Shown: piece after piece, positions 38,502 to 46,663 of the stretch | How positions within the stretch are numbered: position 1 is the stretch's first letter | How the letters are laid out: every line of letters starts with the position of its first letter | The notes under the pieces: model-generated | Told to the model about the DNA's origin: nothing | The model's database searches: none | What the model saw: only the letters and a program-made list of their open reading frames with translations | Position numbers and translations under genes: made by a program | Assembly (NCBI GenBank): GCA_937895845.1 | Contig: CALBLK010000078.1 | Span: 42,297 to 106,296, forward strand | Source: an uncultured Prevotella sp. | Lineage (GTDB): Bacteria; Bacteroidota; Bacteroidia; Bacteroidales; Bacteroidaceae | Length of the DNA: 64,000 nucleotides | Direction: 5' to 3'

Positions 38502-39674
38502 CTACTTCGCTCCGATGGCCTGTGCCCATTCCGTTTCCAGGAATGCGGCGTGGGTGGCCGGAAACTTGTCGGTCTTGACGTGGCAGGTCACGCCGCAGCA
38601 CTCGTCCATGGTGATGTTGCCTTTCAGCGGGCCGTAGTCGGTGTAGATGGTGGGCGTGTGGGCGGCATAAACCACGGCCTCGGCCAGCGCCTGGTCAAAG
38701 GCTCTGGTGTCGGTGGCCAGTGCGTGGGCGTACTGTCTGAGGTCAAAGTAGAGGTGGGGCTGGAAGCCCTCGTAGCCCTGCAACTGCGAGGGGTCGGCAG
38801 TGCCTCCGTTGGCCAGCACACCTTTCATGGCCATGGCCAGCGCGTCGAGCTTGTCGGTTCTGACAAGGGCAATGGTAGCCGATGAGTTCTTGTAGCTCTC
38901 CATGTACGCCTGGCACACCCCGGCCAGACTGTGCCCCGGCGTGAACAGCAGGGGGAGAACCTGCGGATAGGGGAAGCCCGCGCCGAGCACCTCTGAGGGC
39001 GAAGCTACGATATAGTCGGCTGCGTGGCGGAAGTCATACAGCGCCTCGACCGAAGACATGAAGCAGGCGTCGAACAGCAGGTAGTCCCATTTGCCCGCGG
39101 CCTCCATGGCCCGGGCCATCTGCGGTGTCTCCATGTAGTCGTTGCCGTCCTGCCCGATGAAGCGTGTCTGCCGGGTGTCTGTCAGATACAGGTCGAAGAT
39201 GCCGGATGGCACCCAGCCGCCACCGTGCGACGACACCACCAGTCCGTAGGTGTCGGTGCCTAACAGCTGGCGGGCCTCCTTGAGCGCGTTGGCCATAAAC
39301 TCGGGGTCTGCCGATGAGGTGGCTGAGGGGTTCCACTCCTTGGCCACCACTTTCACGGTGCGCCCGTCAATCTTCTTGACTTCCATCAGCTGGGTGCTGG
39401 TGCCGCGGTCGTAGAAGATGGCTATCTTGTTGCTGTCGCTGACCAGCCGTGTGGCTGTCTCGACGACGCGGCGCACGTTCTCGTCCATGAAGCTCTCCAG
39501 TCCCGTGCCGCTGCCCATCAGGTAGAATACTATGCCGTGGGTCGTCCGTTCGGTGACGGGGGGAGTGGGTGTGTCCGGCGTGCTGTCATCATCGCTGCCC
39601 GAGCAGGCCGCGATGACAAACGGCAGCGCCAGTGCCAATGTCTGCAACAGCAGTAATCTGAATTTATCTTTCAT
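38502..39674 (-). CDS. Clostripain-related (peptidase C11) cysteine protease lipoprotein
   Basis: A 390-residue lipoprotein: signal MKDKFRLLLLQTLALALPFVI with lipobox IAAC (Cys24) followed by SGSDDDS, an acidic stretch like the surface-export signals of Bacteroidota lipoproteins. The caspase-like domain shows GIVFYLMGSGTGLESF, the catalytic His150 in VVSSHGGGW and Cys204 in LFDACFMSSVEALYDFR, matching the clostripain order. C11 peptidases cleave after Arg or Lys and often self-process. The two upstream same-strand genes encode lipoproteins made of a shared repeated domain, so the three may form one surface complex. An 83-bp gap containing a hairpin separates it from the gene before. Confidence 0.93.
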   Translation of the reverse strand: MKDKFRLLLLQTLALALPFVIAACSGSDDDSTPDTPTPPVTERTTHGIVFYLMGSGTGLESFMDENVRRVVETATRLVSDSNKIAIFYDRGTSTQLMEVKKIDGRTVKVVAKEWNPSATSSADPEFMANALKEARQLLGTDTYGLVVSSHGGGWVPSGIFDLYLTDTRQTRFIGQDGNDYMETPQMARAMEAAGKWDYLLFDACFMSSVEALYDFRHAADYIVASPSEVLGAGFPYPQVLPLLFTPGHSLAGVCQAYMESYKNSSATIALVRTDKLDALAMAMKGVLANGGTADPSQLQGYEGFQPHLYFDLRQYAHALATDTRAFDQALAEAVVYAAHTPTIYTDYGPLKGNITMDECCGVTCHVKTDKFPATHAAFLETEWAQAIGAK

Positions 39675-39687
39675 GTGTCCATTTTTT

Positions 39688-39721
39688 AACCCAAATCAGC
39701 CATTGGCCGATTTGGGTTTTT
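39688..39721. repeat. Inverted pair of the GATTTGGGTT motif
   Basis: AACCCAAATCAGCC and GGCCGATTTGGGTT form a 14-bp stem with one mismatch around ATT. On the plus strand it is followed by eight T residues, so it resembles a terminator in the direction opposite to the flanking genes. On the minus strand it lies in the leader of the C11 gene, 14 bp before its ATG, where it could affect translation or act as an attenuator. Confidence 0.55.
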
Positions 39722-39757
39722 TTTGACAGGTTTGCGGGGCGGAGGCCGCCCGCTTGC

Positions 39758-41437
39758 TTATTTTCTCACTTTCAGCAGTCTGGCCGGTCTGACGCCATGC
39801 CTGCCTGCTGGCTTGTGACGCTTGGCCGAGCTTGCCTGCTGTGTATAGTCATAGATGGTTGTCGTTCCTGTCCATGAGCCCTTGATGGTGTGGCCGGCGT
39901 CGTCAACGAAGTCGAAATCAAATGTATAGTTGTTCGCGCTGTTCTTCTGCAGCGTCATGGTGCCGCCGTTGATGGGAGCCAGCTTGGTGGCATAGCCCTC
40001 GGCATCCACGGAGTTCATGTCGCCATACCAGCAGTAGGCCACCTCGCCTCCGCCATATTTCTGGAAGCCGGGAATCAGCTGGTAGGCCCCCAGCTCGTCG
40101 CTGACGACATACTCGCGCGAGGCCAGCGCCATGCCGTCGGCCACCGGCGTGAGCAGCTCGAGGGTGATGTAGTCGTCCTTGGGTGTGTCGCCCATGTCAA
40201 GGATGTAGATGATCCACGAGTTGTAGCCCTGCTTCAAGTCCTGTCCCATAAAGAAGACCGAGGCCTCGGCACGCTCGTTGAAGTTGAGGCTGACGTTCTC
40301 TGTCAGCTGGCTCCACGGCCTGGGCACGTTGTTCTGGTTGATGTCGTTGTCGTTGTAGTTGGTCAGTGTGACGCGGCCGTTGTAAGAGCCCTTGATGGCA
40401 ACGCCCTCGGGGGTGGCGAAGTCGAAAGCCACGCTGTATGCGTCGCCCTGCTTGGTCACTTTCATGGTGCCGCTGTCCAGAAGGCCGAGATAGCGTTTGC
40501 CGGTGGCGCCGTCGACGCGCATCAGATAGGCTCCCGTCACTGTCTCGGTCTCGAAGATGCTCATCATCTTGCCCTGCTGGATTTCATAGGGAATCCAGTT
40601 GATGCTCTGGCTCTTGGTGGGCCGCACGTTGTAGACACCCTCGCTCAGGGGCGGGTCGGGCACATTGTAGTCGGCCAGCTTGGGCATGAATGCCGGGATA
40701 TAGAGGTAGTAGCCGTCGGTCAGGTTGCCGTTGTCATCCACCGTCCCCGAGTAGAACTGCATGGCCAGGTCGTCACAGTGGGGGTAGAAGAAGTTGCCCC
40801 AGTAGCGGCCCTGCTCGTTGGTGAACGTGATGTTCTGCGCCTCGGTGAACTTGTTGTACTGGCTGCTGGCTGTATAGGTGAAGGCCAGCGGGCCGGTGAA
40901 GCGTGCCTTGACGGAGTCCCCGGAGAGCAAGGTGCCGTTGATGTCGATGGTATAGATCTCGCCGTTGCGCGACACGGTAATCTCTCCGCCGGTCAGTGGC
41001 AGCATGGTCAGTCCGTTGCTCTCGGCAGTGGCCTCCTCGGTGCGCAGCACGGTGTAGGTGTACGAAGGGTTGAAGGTGAACGCCTCGTTCTTGCCGGCCT
41101 TGTAGGTGCCGTTGGGCAGGGTGGCGTTCTGCGCGTCAGTGTCAACAGTGGCGAAGAGGTCGATTTGCATCATCATGCTGCCTGTGGTGGCCGGCATGTC
41201 GTTTTCGTCAAGCTCGCCCATCGCCAGGGCCAGGGTGTAGTTGCCCAGTCCGTTCGACTCGGTGTAGTTGGCGGCCACGGTCTGTGTGAGCGTGATGCCG
41301 TCATAGGGCGGGTCGGTGCTTGTGCCGCCGTTGCCATTGCTGTCATTGCTGTCATCGCTTGAACACGCACACAGGCCGAAGACAGCTCCGGCCAGTGTGA
41401 CAAGCGTTGCAAGAAAGCCGTTTCTTGTCTTTCCCAT
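39758..41437 (-). CDS. Lipoprotein with repeated beta domains, function unknown
   Basis: A 559-residue lipoprotein with lipobox LCAC (Cys25) and the acidic SSDDSNDSNG stretch expected of surface-exposed lipoproteins. The body appears to contain about four copies of a ~120-residue module with the pattern LP.GTY ... L.GG.(I/M).V...G..Y.(I/V).(F/I)D......G...(K/G)G.(Y/W).G, for example ATLPNGTYKAGKN with GGEITVSRNGEIYTIDINGTLLSGDSVKARFTG, and KRYLGLLDSGTMKVTKQG with FATPEGVAIKGSYNG, and a last copy INGGTMTLQKN with AGHTIKGSWTG. The next upstream gene has two copies of the same module. It is followed by the C11 peptidase gene. The module could bind a substrate or be the peptidase's target; no function is established. 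Confidence 0.75.
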   Translation of the reverse strand: MGKTRNGFLATLVTLAGAVFGLCACSSDDSNDSNGNGGTSTDPPYDGITLTQTVAANYTESNGLGNYTLALAMGELDENDMPATTGSMMMQIDLFATVDTDAQNATLPNGTYKAGKNEAFTFNPSYTYTVLRTEEATAESNGLTMLPLTGGEITVSRNGEIYTIDINGTLLSGDSVKARFTGPLAFTYTASSQYNKFTEAQNITFTNEQGRYWGNFFYPHCDDLAMQFYSGTVDDNGNLTDGYYLYIPAFMPKLADYNVPDPPLSEGVYNVRPTKSQSINWIPYEIQQGKMMSIFETETVTGAYLMRVDGATGKRYLGLLDSGTMKVTKQGDAYSVAFDFATPEGVAIKGSYNGRVTLTNYNDNDINQNNVPRPWSQLTENVSLNFNERAEASVFFMGQDLKQGYNSWIIYILDMGDTPKDDYITLELLTPVADGMALASREYVVSDELGAYQLIPGFQKYGGGEVAYCWYGDMNSVDAEGYATKLAPINGGTMTLQKNSANNYTFDFDFVDDAGHTIKGSWTGTTTIYDYTQQASSAKRHKPAGRHGVRPARLLKVRK

Positions 41438-41458
41438 AACTGAATGTCTTTAGTTTTT

Positions 41459-42355
41459 TTAGTTTGCAAGGTCCATGTTGCTGATGTCACCCGTGTAGGT
41501 GCCCACATAGCGCTGGCCGTCCTCGGCCGTCAGGTCAAACGCGATGGTGTAGAGGCTGTCCTTGCTGACCACGGCCTTGCCCGACTTGATGTAGCCGCCA
41601 GCCACAGGCAGTGAATATGTGTCAATGCTGGTCTTGGCGCCGATGGTGCCGGGGGCCTTGGTGTCGGCCCATTCGTAGGTGCCGGCAGGCAGCTCTGTCG
41701 CGCTGGCCTCTGCAAACAGTTGCAGAACCATCTCGAATGTCCAGTTGCTGTCGTTCAGCTTGAGGTAGAACTCTCCCGGCGCCGGGTCGTTGACGCTCAT
41801 GCGCACGCATGCCGAGGGTGAGAGCGTCCACTCGTCAAAGATGTCCACGCCGCTGACCTTTCCCTCATACTTGCCCTTGAGGCGTGTGCTGTCAGACAGC
41901 AGCACGTCCACTTCGAAGGTGTACTCCTTGGTGGTCACGTTGGCTGTCACCTCAACCGTTCCGCCAAGCAGCTGCATGGTGGTGCTGTCGCTCTTGTAGT
42001 TGGTGTAGCGCAGGTTGTTACCAATATAGTTCCCTGTCTGGTCAATCGCGTACTCGCGGCTGGCCTTGCCAATGTTGCTGCCGGCAGTGCCCTTTACGCT
42101 GTATGTGCCCGAAGGCAGGTATTTGTAGCCTGTGCAGTACATGTCAAGTGTCAGGGTCTTGCCGCTCAGCGAGTCTTTCAGCACGATGTTGTAGTTTGTA
42201 TTGCTGTAACGTTCGCCCTCGGCGGTGTTGAACACCACGCCGTCGTATTCGTAGATGGAGGGGCTGTCATTGTTGTCGTCATCGTCACAAGAAGTGAACA
42301 CGGCTGGAAGGGCGAGGGCCAGAAACACCCACAGAAGTTTTTTCATACTTTTCAT
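41459..42355 (-). CDS. Lipoprotein with two copies of the same repeated domain, function unknown
   Basis: A 298-residue lipoprotein (MKSMKKLLWVFLALALPAVFTSC, Cys23, then DDDDNNDS). The frame is open to 42445, but a -7 promoter box at 42443-42450 places the real start at 42355 or 42346. Two modules can be read: YLPSGTYSVKGTAGSN to MQLLGGTVEVTANVTTKEYTFEVDVLLSDSTRLKGKYEGKVS, and ELPAGTYEWADTKAPG to YIKSGKAVVSKDSLYTIAFDLTAEDGQRYVGTYTG. They match the modules of the downstream 559-residue protein, which starts 21 bp after this stop. This is the first gene of the three-gene unit ending in the C11 peptidase. Confidence 0.78.
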   Translation of the reverse strand: MKSMKKLLWVFLALALPAVFTSCDDDDNNDSPSIYEYDGVVFNTAEGERYSNTNYNIVLKDSLSGKTLTLDMYCTGYKYLPSGTYSVKGTAGSNIGKASREYAIDQTGNYIGNNLRYTNYKSDSTTMQLLGGTVEVTANVTTKEYTFEVDVLLSDSTRLKGKYEGKVSGVDIFDEWTLSPSACVRMSVNDPAPGEFYLKLNDSNWTFEMVLQLFAEASATELPAGTYEWADTKAPGTIGAKTSIDTYSLPVAGGYIKSGKAVVSKDSLYTIAFDLTAEDGQRYVGTYTGDISNMDLAN

Positions 42356-42442
42356 CTTTCTTTTAGTTTTTGGTGAATAATTGAACAGGGAGTCGTTACA
42401 TTCGTCCCTGAGCCATAACAATGTCATGGCTTTTAATTGCGG

Positions 42443-42450
42443 CAAAGATA
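42443..42450 (-). promoter_or_regulatory. Putative -7 box (TATCTTTG) for the lipoprotein/C11 peptidase operon
   Basis: On the minus strand TATCTTTG matches TAnnTTTG; the leader to the ATG at 42355 would be about 80 nt. The plus-strand sequence is CAAAGATA. Confidence 0.6.
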
Positions 42451-43031
42451 GCGATAATCATTGAAAAAGGGCTTTGAAGTGTCAGTTTTAATTGTAAATT
42501 GTACAGAATTAACGTAAATTGTAACATATAGATGACAGAATCGCCCTGTAATCGGGAGCTCAAGACTGCTGGTATGAATCTGTGCCTTTTTAGTCTATGC
42601 GCTCGGGATGAAATGGCCTGTTTTGACGTGATGGGCCGGTTGTCGCTGCGAAATGGCCGCTTCCGGACTGCCATCCGGCCTGTTTTGCCACGCGAAACGA
42701 ACCGTTTTGCAATGCCATTCGGCCCATATTGCAGCCCGAAATGCACCGTTCCGCAGTGCCATTCGGCCTGTTTGATTGATTTGGATTAACCTCTCCCATC
42801 AAGCGACACAAAATCAGTTTGCAAACATTTTCTTCTGTCGAATTTCTCCCTCACAATAAATATGCCTCCAAAAGATGTGCATTTCTCGGATTTTATCTGT
42901 ATTTTTGCCGTGCCGGTTGAAGTTTTGCTTGTTTGTTTTCCCAACGCCAAGTCAAGCGACACTTTGTATGGCAATCTGCCAGATGGCTTTTATCTGTCTG
43001 AATATGATTTATAGTGTTGCAGAATTAAGAA
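42451..43031. other. Gene-free 580-bp region between the C11 operon and the restriction-modification island
   Basis: The left part is AT-rich promoter DNA, the centre is a degenerate tandem repeat block (listed separately), and the right 250 bp become AT-rich like the island that follows. Short open frames across the repeats encode repeat-derived peptides and are not supported as genes. No promoter box was found close to the methyltransferase ATG. Confidence 0.5.
42604..42783. repeat. About four degenerate tandem units of ~43 bp
   Basis: Successive units begin near 42604, 42647, 42691 and 42734. The last two align best, sharing GAAA(T/C)G, ACCGTT, CA(A/G)TGCCATTCGGCC and a T-rich end; the first two share GAAATGGCC and GGCC(G/T)GTT. 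The pattern is intergenic and palindrome-poor and lies at the edge of the AT-rich island. Similar peptide-like frames with repeated N-G-x-F-R patterns are known to me from Prevotella genomes, by recollection only. Confidence 0.6.
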
Positions 43032-44075
43032 ATGACTGAGAAGAAACAATACACATTCATTGATCTGTTTTCTGGTTGTGGCGGAATGTCTCTTGGGTTT
43101 GAAATGAGTGGATTCAAGGGAGTGCTGGCTATCGACAATTGGAAGGATGCCCTTGCAACCTATGTGTATAACAGAAAGGATCCTCATACTTTATGTGCCG
43201 ACCTTTCCCTTCTTTCTCCCAGTAAGGTTAAGGTGGACTTTAACATTTCGAATGTGGATGTTATCATTGGCGGTCCTCCATGCCAGGGATTTTCAGTGGC
43301 TGGGAAAAGAATAGTAGAAGATGATCGCAACAAATTGTATAAATCTTTTGTGAATTTTGTGCGGTGCTTCCATCCTAAAGCCTTTGTTATGGAAAATGTT
43401 CCGAATATTTTGAGCATCGGAGGTGGCATGGTCAAAGATTCTATTGTGAAAGATTTTGAGTCAATTGGATATACTGTAAATGTACAAGTGATGACGGCAT
43501 CTGATTATGGTGTTCCGCAAAATAGGCGGAGAGCGGTATTTGTTGGCTTTGCTGATGGCACTAAATATAGTTTTCCAAGTCCGCAGTGTTGTCCTAAGGT
43601 TACGTCTTACGAGGCACTATGCGACCTACCGGAAGGAAGTCTTGCTGATGGTGTCGCATATCCTATGGCACCTCAAAACGATTATCAGCGGTTTATGCGT
43701 CATGACAGTAAAGGGGTTTACAATCATGACATAACCATGCACAATGACAGAACAAAAGAAATTATAGCAATGGTTCCTGACGGCGGAAACTACAAGGACT
43801 TGCCAAAAGAGTTGCAGCAGACGAGGAAAGTGCATATTGCCTGGACTAGGCTGAATAGCATGAAACCTAGTTTCACGATTGATTGTGGACATAATCATCA
43901 TTTCCACTATCAATACAATCGAGTACCAACTGTCCGAGAATCAGCTCGTATACAGTCTTTTCCAGACAATTTTATTTTTCTGGGCAATAAAGGTAGTCAG
44001 TTAAAACAAGTAGGAAATGCTGTCCCTCCATTAATGTCAAGGGCTATATCTGAACAACTTAACAAATATTTATAA
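43032..44075 (+). CDS. DNA cytosine-5 methyltransferase (first of two in the R-M island)
   Basis: A 347-residue C5-MTase with ordered motifs: I FIDLFSGCGGMSLGFE, IV IIGGPPCQGFSVAG with the catalytic Cys84, VI FVMENVPNI, VIII YGVPQNRRRAVFVGF, a target-recognition region of ~140 residues, IX ESARIQSFPDNF and X QVGNAVPPLMS. It methylates cytosine in one recognition strand or site to protect host DNA from the adjacent nuclease. Two bases separate its stop from the next start, indicating an operon. The region is visibly AT-richer and differs in codon choice (many TTT, AAA and AAT) from the GC-rich flanks, a sign of acquisition from elsewhere. Confidence 0.95.
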   Translation: MTEKKQYTFIDLFSGCGGMSLGFEMSGFKGVLAIDNWKDALATYVYNRKDPHTLCADLSLLSPSKVKVDFNISNVDVIIGGPPCQGFSVAGKRIVEDDRNKLYKSFVNFVRCFHPKAFVMENVPNILSIGGGMVKDSIVKDFESIGYTVNVQVMTASDYGVPQNRRRAVFVGFADGTKYSFPSPQCCPKVTSYEALCDLPEGSLADGVAYPMAPQNDYQRFMRHDSKGVYNHDITMHNDRTKEIIAMVPDGGNYKDLPKELQQTRKVHIAWTRLNSMKPSFTIDCGHNHHFHYQYNRVPTVRESARIQSFPDNFIFLGNKGSQLKQVGNAVPPLMSRAISEQLNKYL

Positions 44076-44077
44076 TC

Positions 44078-45496
44078 ATGTATATACCAGAGCATCAATA
44101 TAGATGTACAATTATCAGAGGTAAGAGCCAAACAGACATGGAGGACTTGTTGCCTCTGTATGCCAGCATCGTGCATAAATACACCCCTTGCGATGAAACT
44201 ACATTTAAACAATCGGCAAGAAAGCAGCTATCTAAGTCTTTGTTTAAGACAGCGGCTTATGATAACTTGTCAGACTCTAATCAAAAGACTGTTGATAACC
44301 ACTTGACTGAAATTGCGGGAACACTCTTAGGACTATATTATCCTAAGAGTGAAGATAACAATGTCACGATGGTTTATGAGTCGGAAGCATGTAAGCATTT
44401 GGTTGAACACCATGACTTCCCAACGTTCTTCAAGAACCTCTGCTTAAATTTTCAATTTCCAAATGGAGCGAAATGGATTAATTTTGTAAAGGAAGATGTG
44501 GAGAACCACTTAAACATCAAACCATTTTGCTATGTTGTAGCATTACTTTATCATGCCCAAAAGCAAGATGAAAAAGTTCTGCTTACAAAACAAGAAATTG
44601 GATATTATGTTCTCAACAACCTGGATGTTCTCCAAGGCAAAGTTACATGTGAAGTTGTATATGATAGAATCATAGAGGATAGGAAGAATAAAGTAAAGAG
44701 GGACAAACTTAGTGGTTCTAAGGATTGGCAACATATCAAGGAACAATTCAATCTATTGGAACTTGCCAACATAATAGAAAGCGACCAAAACTATCTTTGG
44801 CTAAATCCTTCTGAAAGCCAAGCCATCTCTTTATTCATAAAAAAGAATGGGAAGGTGGAATTTGATTGTTACAAATACGACTTTACTTCATTGGATGGCA
44901 GAAAAGCATTGCTCAATGATTGGAGGGCGTATTTTGGCACATTCAACAAAGAATTGGAGAATATACAAACTCAATTCGCCACAGACATTGTTCTGGTTGG
45001 TAAAGAAGAAATGAAAGCCCAAGGAGGAGCTTATAAGTCAGCCGTTGATTTGGGTGATGAAGGGGAGGCTTTAGTTTTTAGAATAGAGCAAGAGCGTGTA
45101 AGAAATTACAAAGAACGGCTTGTAAACAAGGTGCTTCTACTCGGTAAGACCAAGGGCTTGGGATATGACATATCATCCATCGAGGCCGATGAAAATCCTC
45201 ACAAACCAGAATTTGCAAGGTATATTGAAGTGAAGTCAACCAGGCGTATTACAGTGCCAAGTTTCGACAATAATTGGGGTGACTCCCTGAATATTACTGC
45301 GAAAGAATGGATTGCCGCAGAGCAATATGGTGAATATTACAACATATATCGTGTTTATTTTACAAAAACAAAGACGATAGTTGTCAGGATTAAAAATCCA
45401 TACAATAAAGCTAAAACTGGTGAGTTGGAAGTTTATCCGACCACATATCAAATGAACTTTGATTCCAATGTAATAGAATTGAGATATGACAAGTAA
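44078..45496 (+). CDS. Putative restriction endonuclease with C-terminal DUF3883 (PD-(D/E)xK-like) domain
   Basis: A 472-residue cytoplasmic protein placed between two cytosine methyltransferases. The C-terminal ~140 residues match DUF3883: DLGDEGEALVFRIEQERV, then GLGYDISSIEADE and RYIEVKSTRR. Asp364 in GYD and Glu384-Val-Lys386 would form a PD-(D/E)xK nuclease centre, preceded by the Glu of GEALV. The N-terminal ~320 residues are helical-looking and unrecognised and may bind DNA (a winged-helix-like part around KLSGSKDWQHIKEQFNLLELANIIE). The gene overlaps the second methyltransferase by 11 bp. Location and nuclease motif make it the likely restriction subunit; cleavage specificity is unknown. 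Confidence 0.82.
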   Translation: MYIPEHQYRCTIIRGKSQTDMEDLLPLYASIVHKYTPCDETTFKQSARKQLSKSLFKTAAYDNLSDSNQKTVDNHLTEIAGTLLGLYYPKSEDNNVTMVYESEACKHLVEHHDFPTFFKNLCLNFQFPNGAKWINFVKEDVENHLNIKPFCYVVALLYHAQKQDEKVLLTKQEIGYYVLNNLDVLQGKVTCEVVYDRIIEDRKNKVKRDKLSGSKDWQHIKEQFNLLELANIIESDQNYLWLNPSESQAISLFIKKNGKVEFDCYKYDFTSLDGRKALLNDWRAYFGTFNKELENIQTQFATDIVLVGKEEMKAQGGAYKSAVDLGDEGEALVFRIEQERVRNYKERLVNKVLLLGKTKGLGYDISSIEADENPHKPEFARYIEVKSTRRITVPSFDNNWGDSLNITAKEWIAAEQYGEYYNIYRVYFTKTKTIVVRIKNPYNKAKTGELEVYPTTYQMNFDSNVIELRYDK

Positions 45497-46532
45497 AGTT
45501 GCATCTTTATTTTGTGGTTGCGGCGGTTCCGACTTGGGACTGCTTTGGGGGTTCGTCTATTTGGGAAAACAATACAAGAAACTTGATTATGAGATTGTGT
45601 ATGCTCTCGATTTTGACAAATGGGCTGTTGATACATACAACAAAAATTTTGAACACAAAGCCGTCCGTGCTGATATTTGCAGCGTGGATTTTTCTGAGAT
45701 TCCCGATGTGGATGTTATGATTGGTGGTTTTCCCTGCCAGTCATTTAGTACAGTAAACCCGACAAAGAACACAAACGACGATAGAGCCAACCTATATAAG
45801 CAAATAGTCCGTTTCTTGGAGGTAAAACAGCCAAAATATTTCATTTGCGAAAACGTAAAAGGAATCATGACCCTGCAAAAAGGAGCCATTATAGCCAAAA
45901 TTTTGGATGAGTTTAGAAGTACGGGCTACAATGTGGAATACAAGATTGTCAAGGCTGTGGAACTTGGCATACCACAAAAGCGAGAGCGTGTTATCATCGT
46001 TGGTATTAGAAATGACATAGCTTGTACATTTCAATACCCGCAGGCAATTTGCAAAGACAATGATTATATCCCATTGAATGCTGTCATAGATGAATTGGCA
46101 ATTAAGGACAGCAAGTACTATTTCTCAGAGCGTGCTGTACAGGGTGTAAAAAATGCCAAAAGCAATATGAAAAGAGGTCTGTGGCAAGATTTAAGTCAAC
46201 CATGCCTGACAATAACCGCGCATTTGGCCAAGACAAGTATGAACTCGCGTGACCCCATCTTGTTGGTAGATGCAGAGAATGAACTGTATCGCCGCTTTAC
46301 TCCAAGGGAGGCCGCACGTATTCAGTCATTCCCTGACAGTTTCATTTTGAATGATTCTGAGGCGAAATCATACAAGCAGATAGGTAATGCCATTCCTCCT
46401 GTAATGATGTGGCATATAGCGAATGCTTTGCAGAAAGTAATACGAGCGAATGACAGAACCATACAGCTTCCTGCGATGAAGACTAATGGCCAATTTGGGT
46501 TAAAAATAAGTCTTTGTCATTCCTCCTGTTGA
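45486..46532 (+). CDS. DNA cytosine-5 methyltransferase (second of two), with unusual C-terminal tail
   Basis: A 348-residue C5-MTase: motif I VASLFCGCGGSDLGLL, IV MIGGFPCQSFSTV with Cys84, VI YFICENVKGI, VIII LGIPQKRERVIIVGI, IX EAARIQSFPDSF, X QIGNAIPPVMM. It differs strongly from the first enzyme in the target-recognition region, so the two probably methylate different strands of an asymmetric site or different sites. The last ~18 residues (KTNGQFGLKISLCHSSC) are encoded by a copy of the dispersed GATTTGGG repeat element and by downstream sequence, so the original stop may have been lost. The ATG lies inside the preceding gene (11-bp overlap). Confidence 0.94.
   Translation: MTSKVASLFCGCGGSDLGLLWGFVYLGKQYKKLDYEIVYALDFDKWAVDTYNKNFEHKAVRADICSVDFSEIPDVDVMIGGFPCQSFSTVNPTKNTNDDRANLYKQIVRFLEVKQPKYFICENVKGIMTLQKGAIIAKILDEFRSTGYNVEYKIVKAVELGIPQKRERVIIVGIRNDIACTFQYPQAICKDNDYIPLNAVIDELAIKDSKYYFSERAVQGVKNAKSNMKRGLWQDLSQPCLTITAHLAKTSMNSRDPILLVDAENELYRRFTPREAARIQSFPDSFILNDSEAKSYKQIGNAIPPVMMWHIANALQKVIRANDRTIQLPAMKTNGQFGLKISLCHSSC
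46479..46514 (+). repeat. Repeat element with AAGACT/AGTCTT ends inside the 3' end of the second methyltransferase gene
   Basis: It contains TGGCCAATTTGGGTTAAAA between 6-bp inverted ends. The minus strand at 39688-39721 carries a very similar TGGCTGATTTGGGTTAAAA, and related copies occur at 30135 and 63362. Confidence 0.5.
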
Positions 46533-46593
46533 TTACAGAGAGTGGTAAATTCGGGCAATCTGACATATATAGTCAAGGCTTGATTGCCTGTTC

Positions 46594-46647
46594 AAGCCAA
46601 GGGCCGCCTGTCATACCATTGATGACAGGCGGCCCTTGGCTTTTTTT
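46594..46647 (+). terminator. Strong intrinsic terminator closing the R-M operon
   Basis: A perfect ~20-bp stem (AAGCCAAGGGCCGCCTGTCA against its complement), 7-nt loop, then TTTTTTT on the plus strand. It lies between the second methyltransferase and the convergent SusD gene, whose stop codon is at 46664, and would also block read-through from the other side structurally. Confidence 0.92.
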
Positions 46648-46663
46648 GTTAAGCTGTCCTTGG

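Noticed and set aside
36604..38601. 665-codon minus-strand frame opposite GH95
   Set aside because: Antisense shadow; it also runs through the hairpin and into the convergent C11 gene.
39688..39721. Terminator of the 559-residue lipoprotein gene
   Set aside because: The T-run is on the opposite strand to transcription, so it does not read as an intrinsic terminator for that gene; listed as a repeat instead.
42356..42445. Upstream extension of the first repeated-domain lipoprotein
   Set aside because: The extension overlaps a consensus -7 box and would bury the lipoprotein signal peptide inside the protein.
42604..42783. CRISPR array
   Set aside because: Units are contiguous and degenerate with no unique spacers of constant length, and no cas gene is present.
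42532..42811. Short open frames over the tandem repeats on both strands
   Set aside because: They translate the repeat units only and have no independent support.
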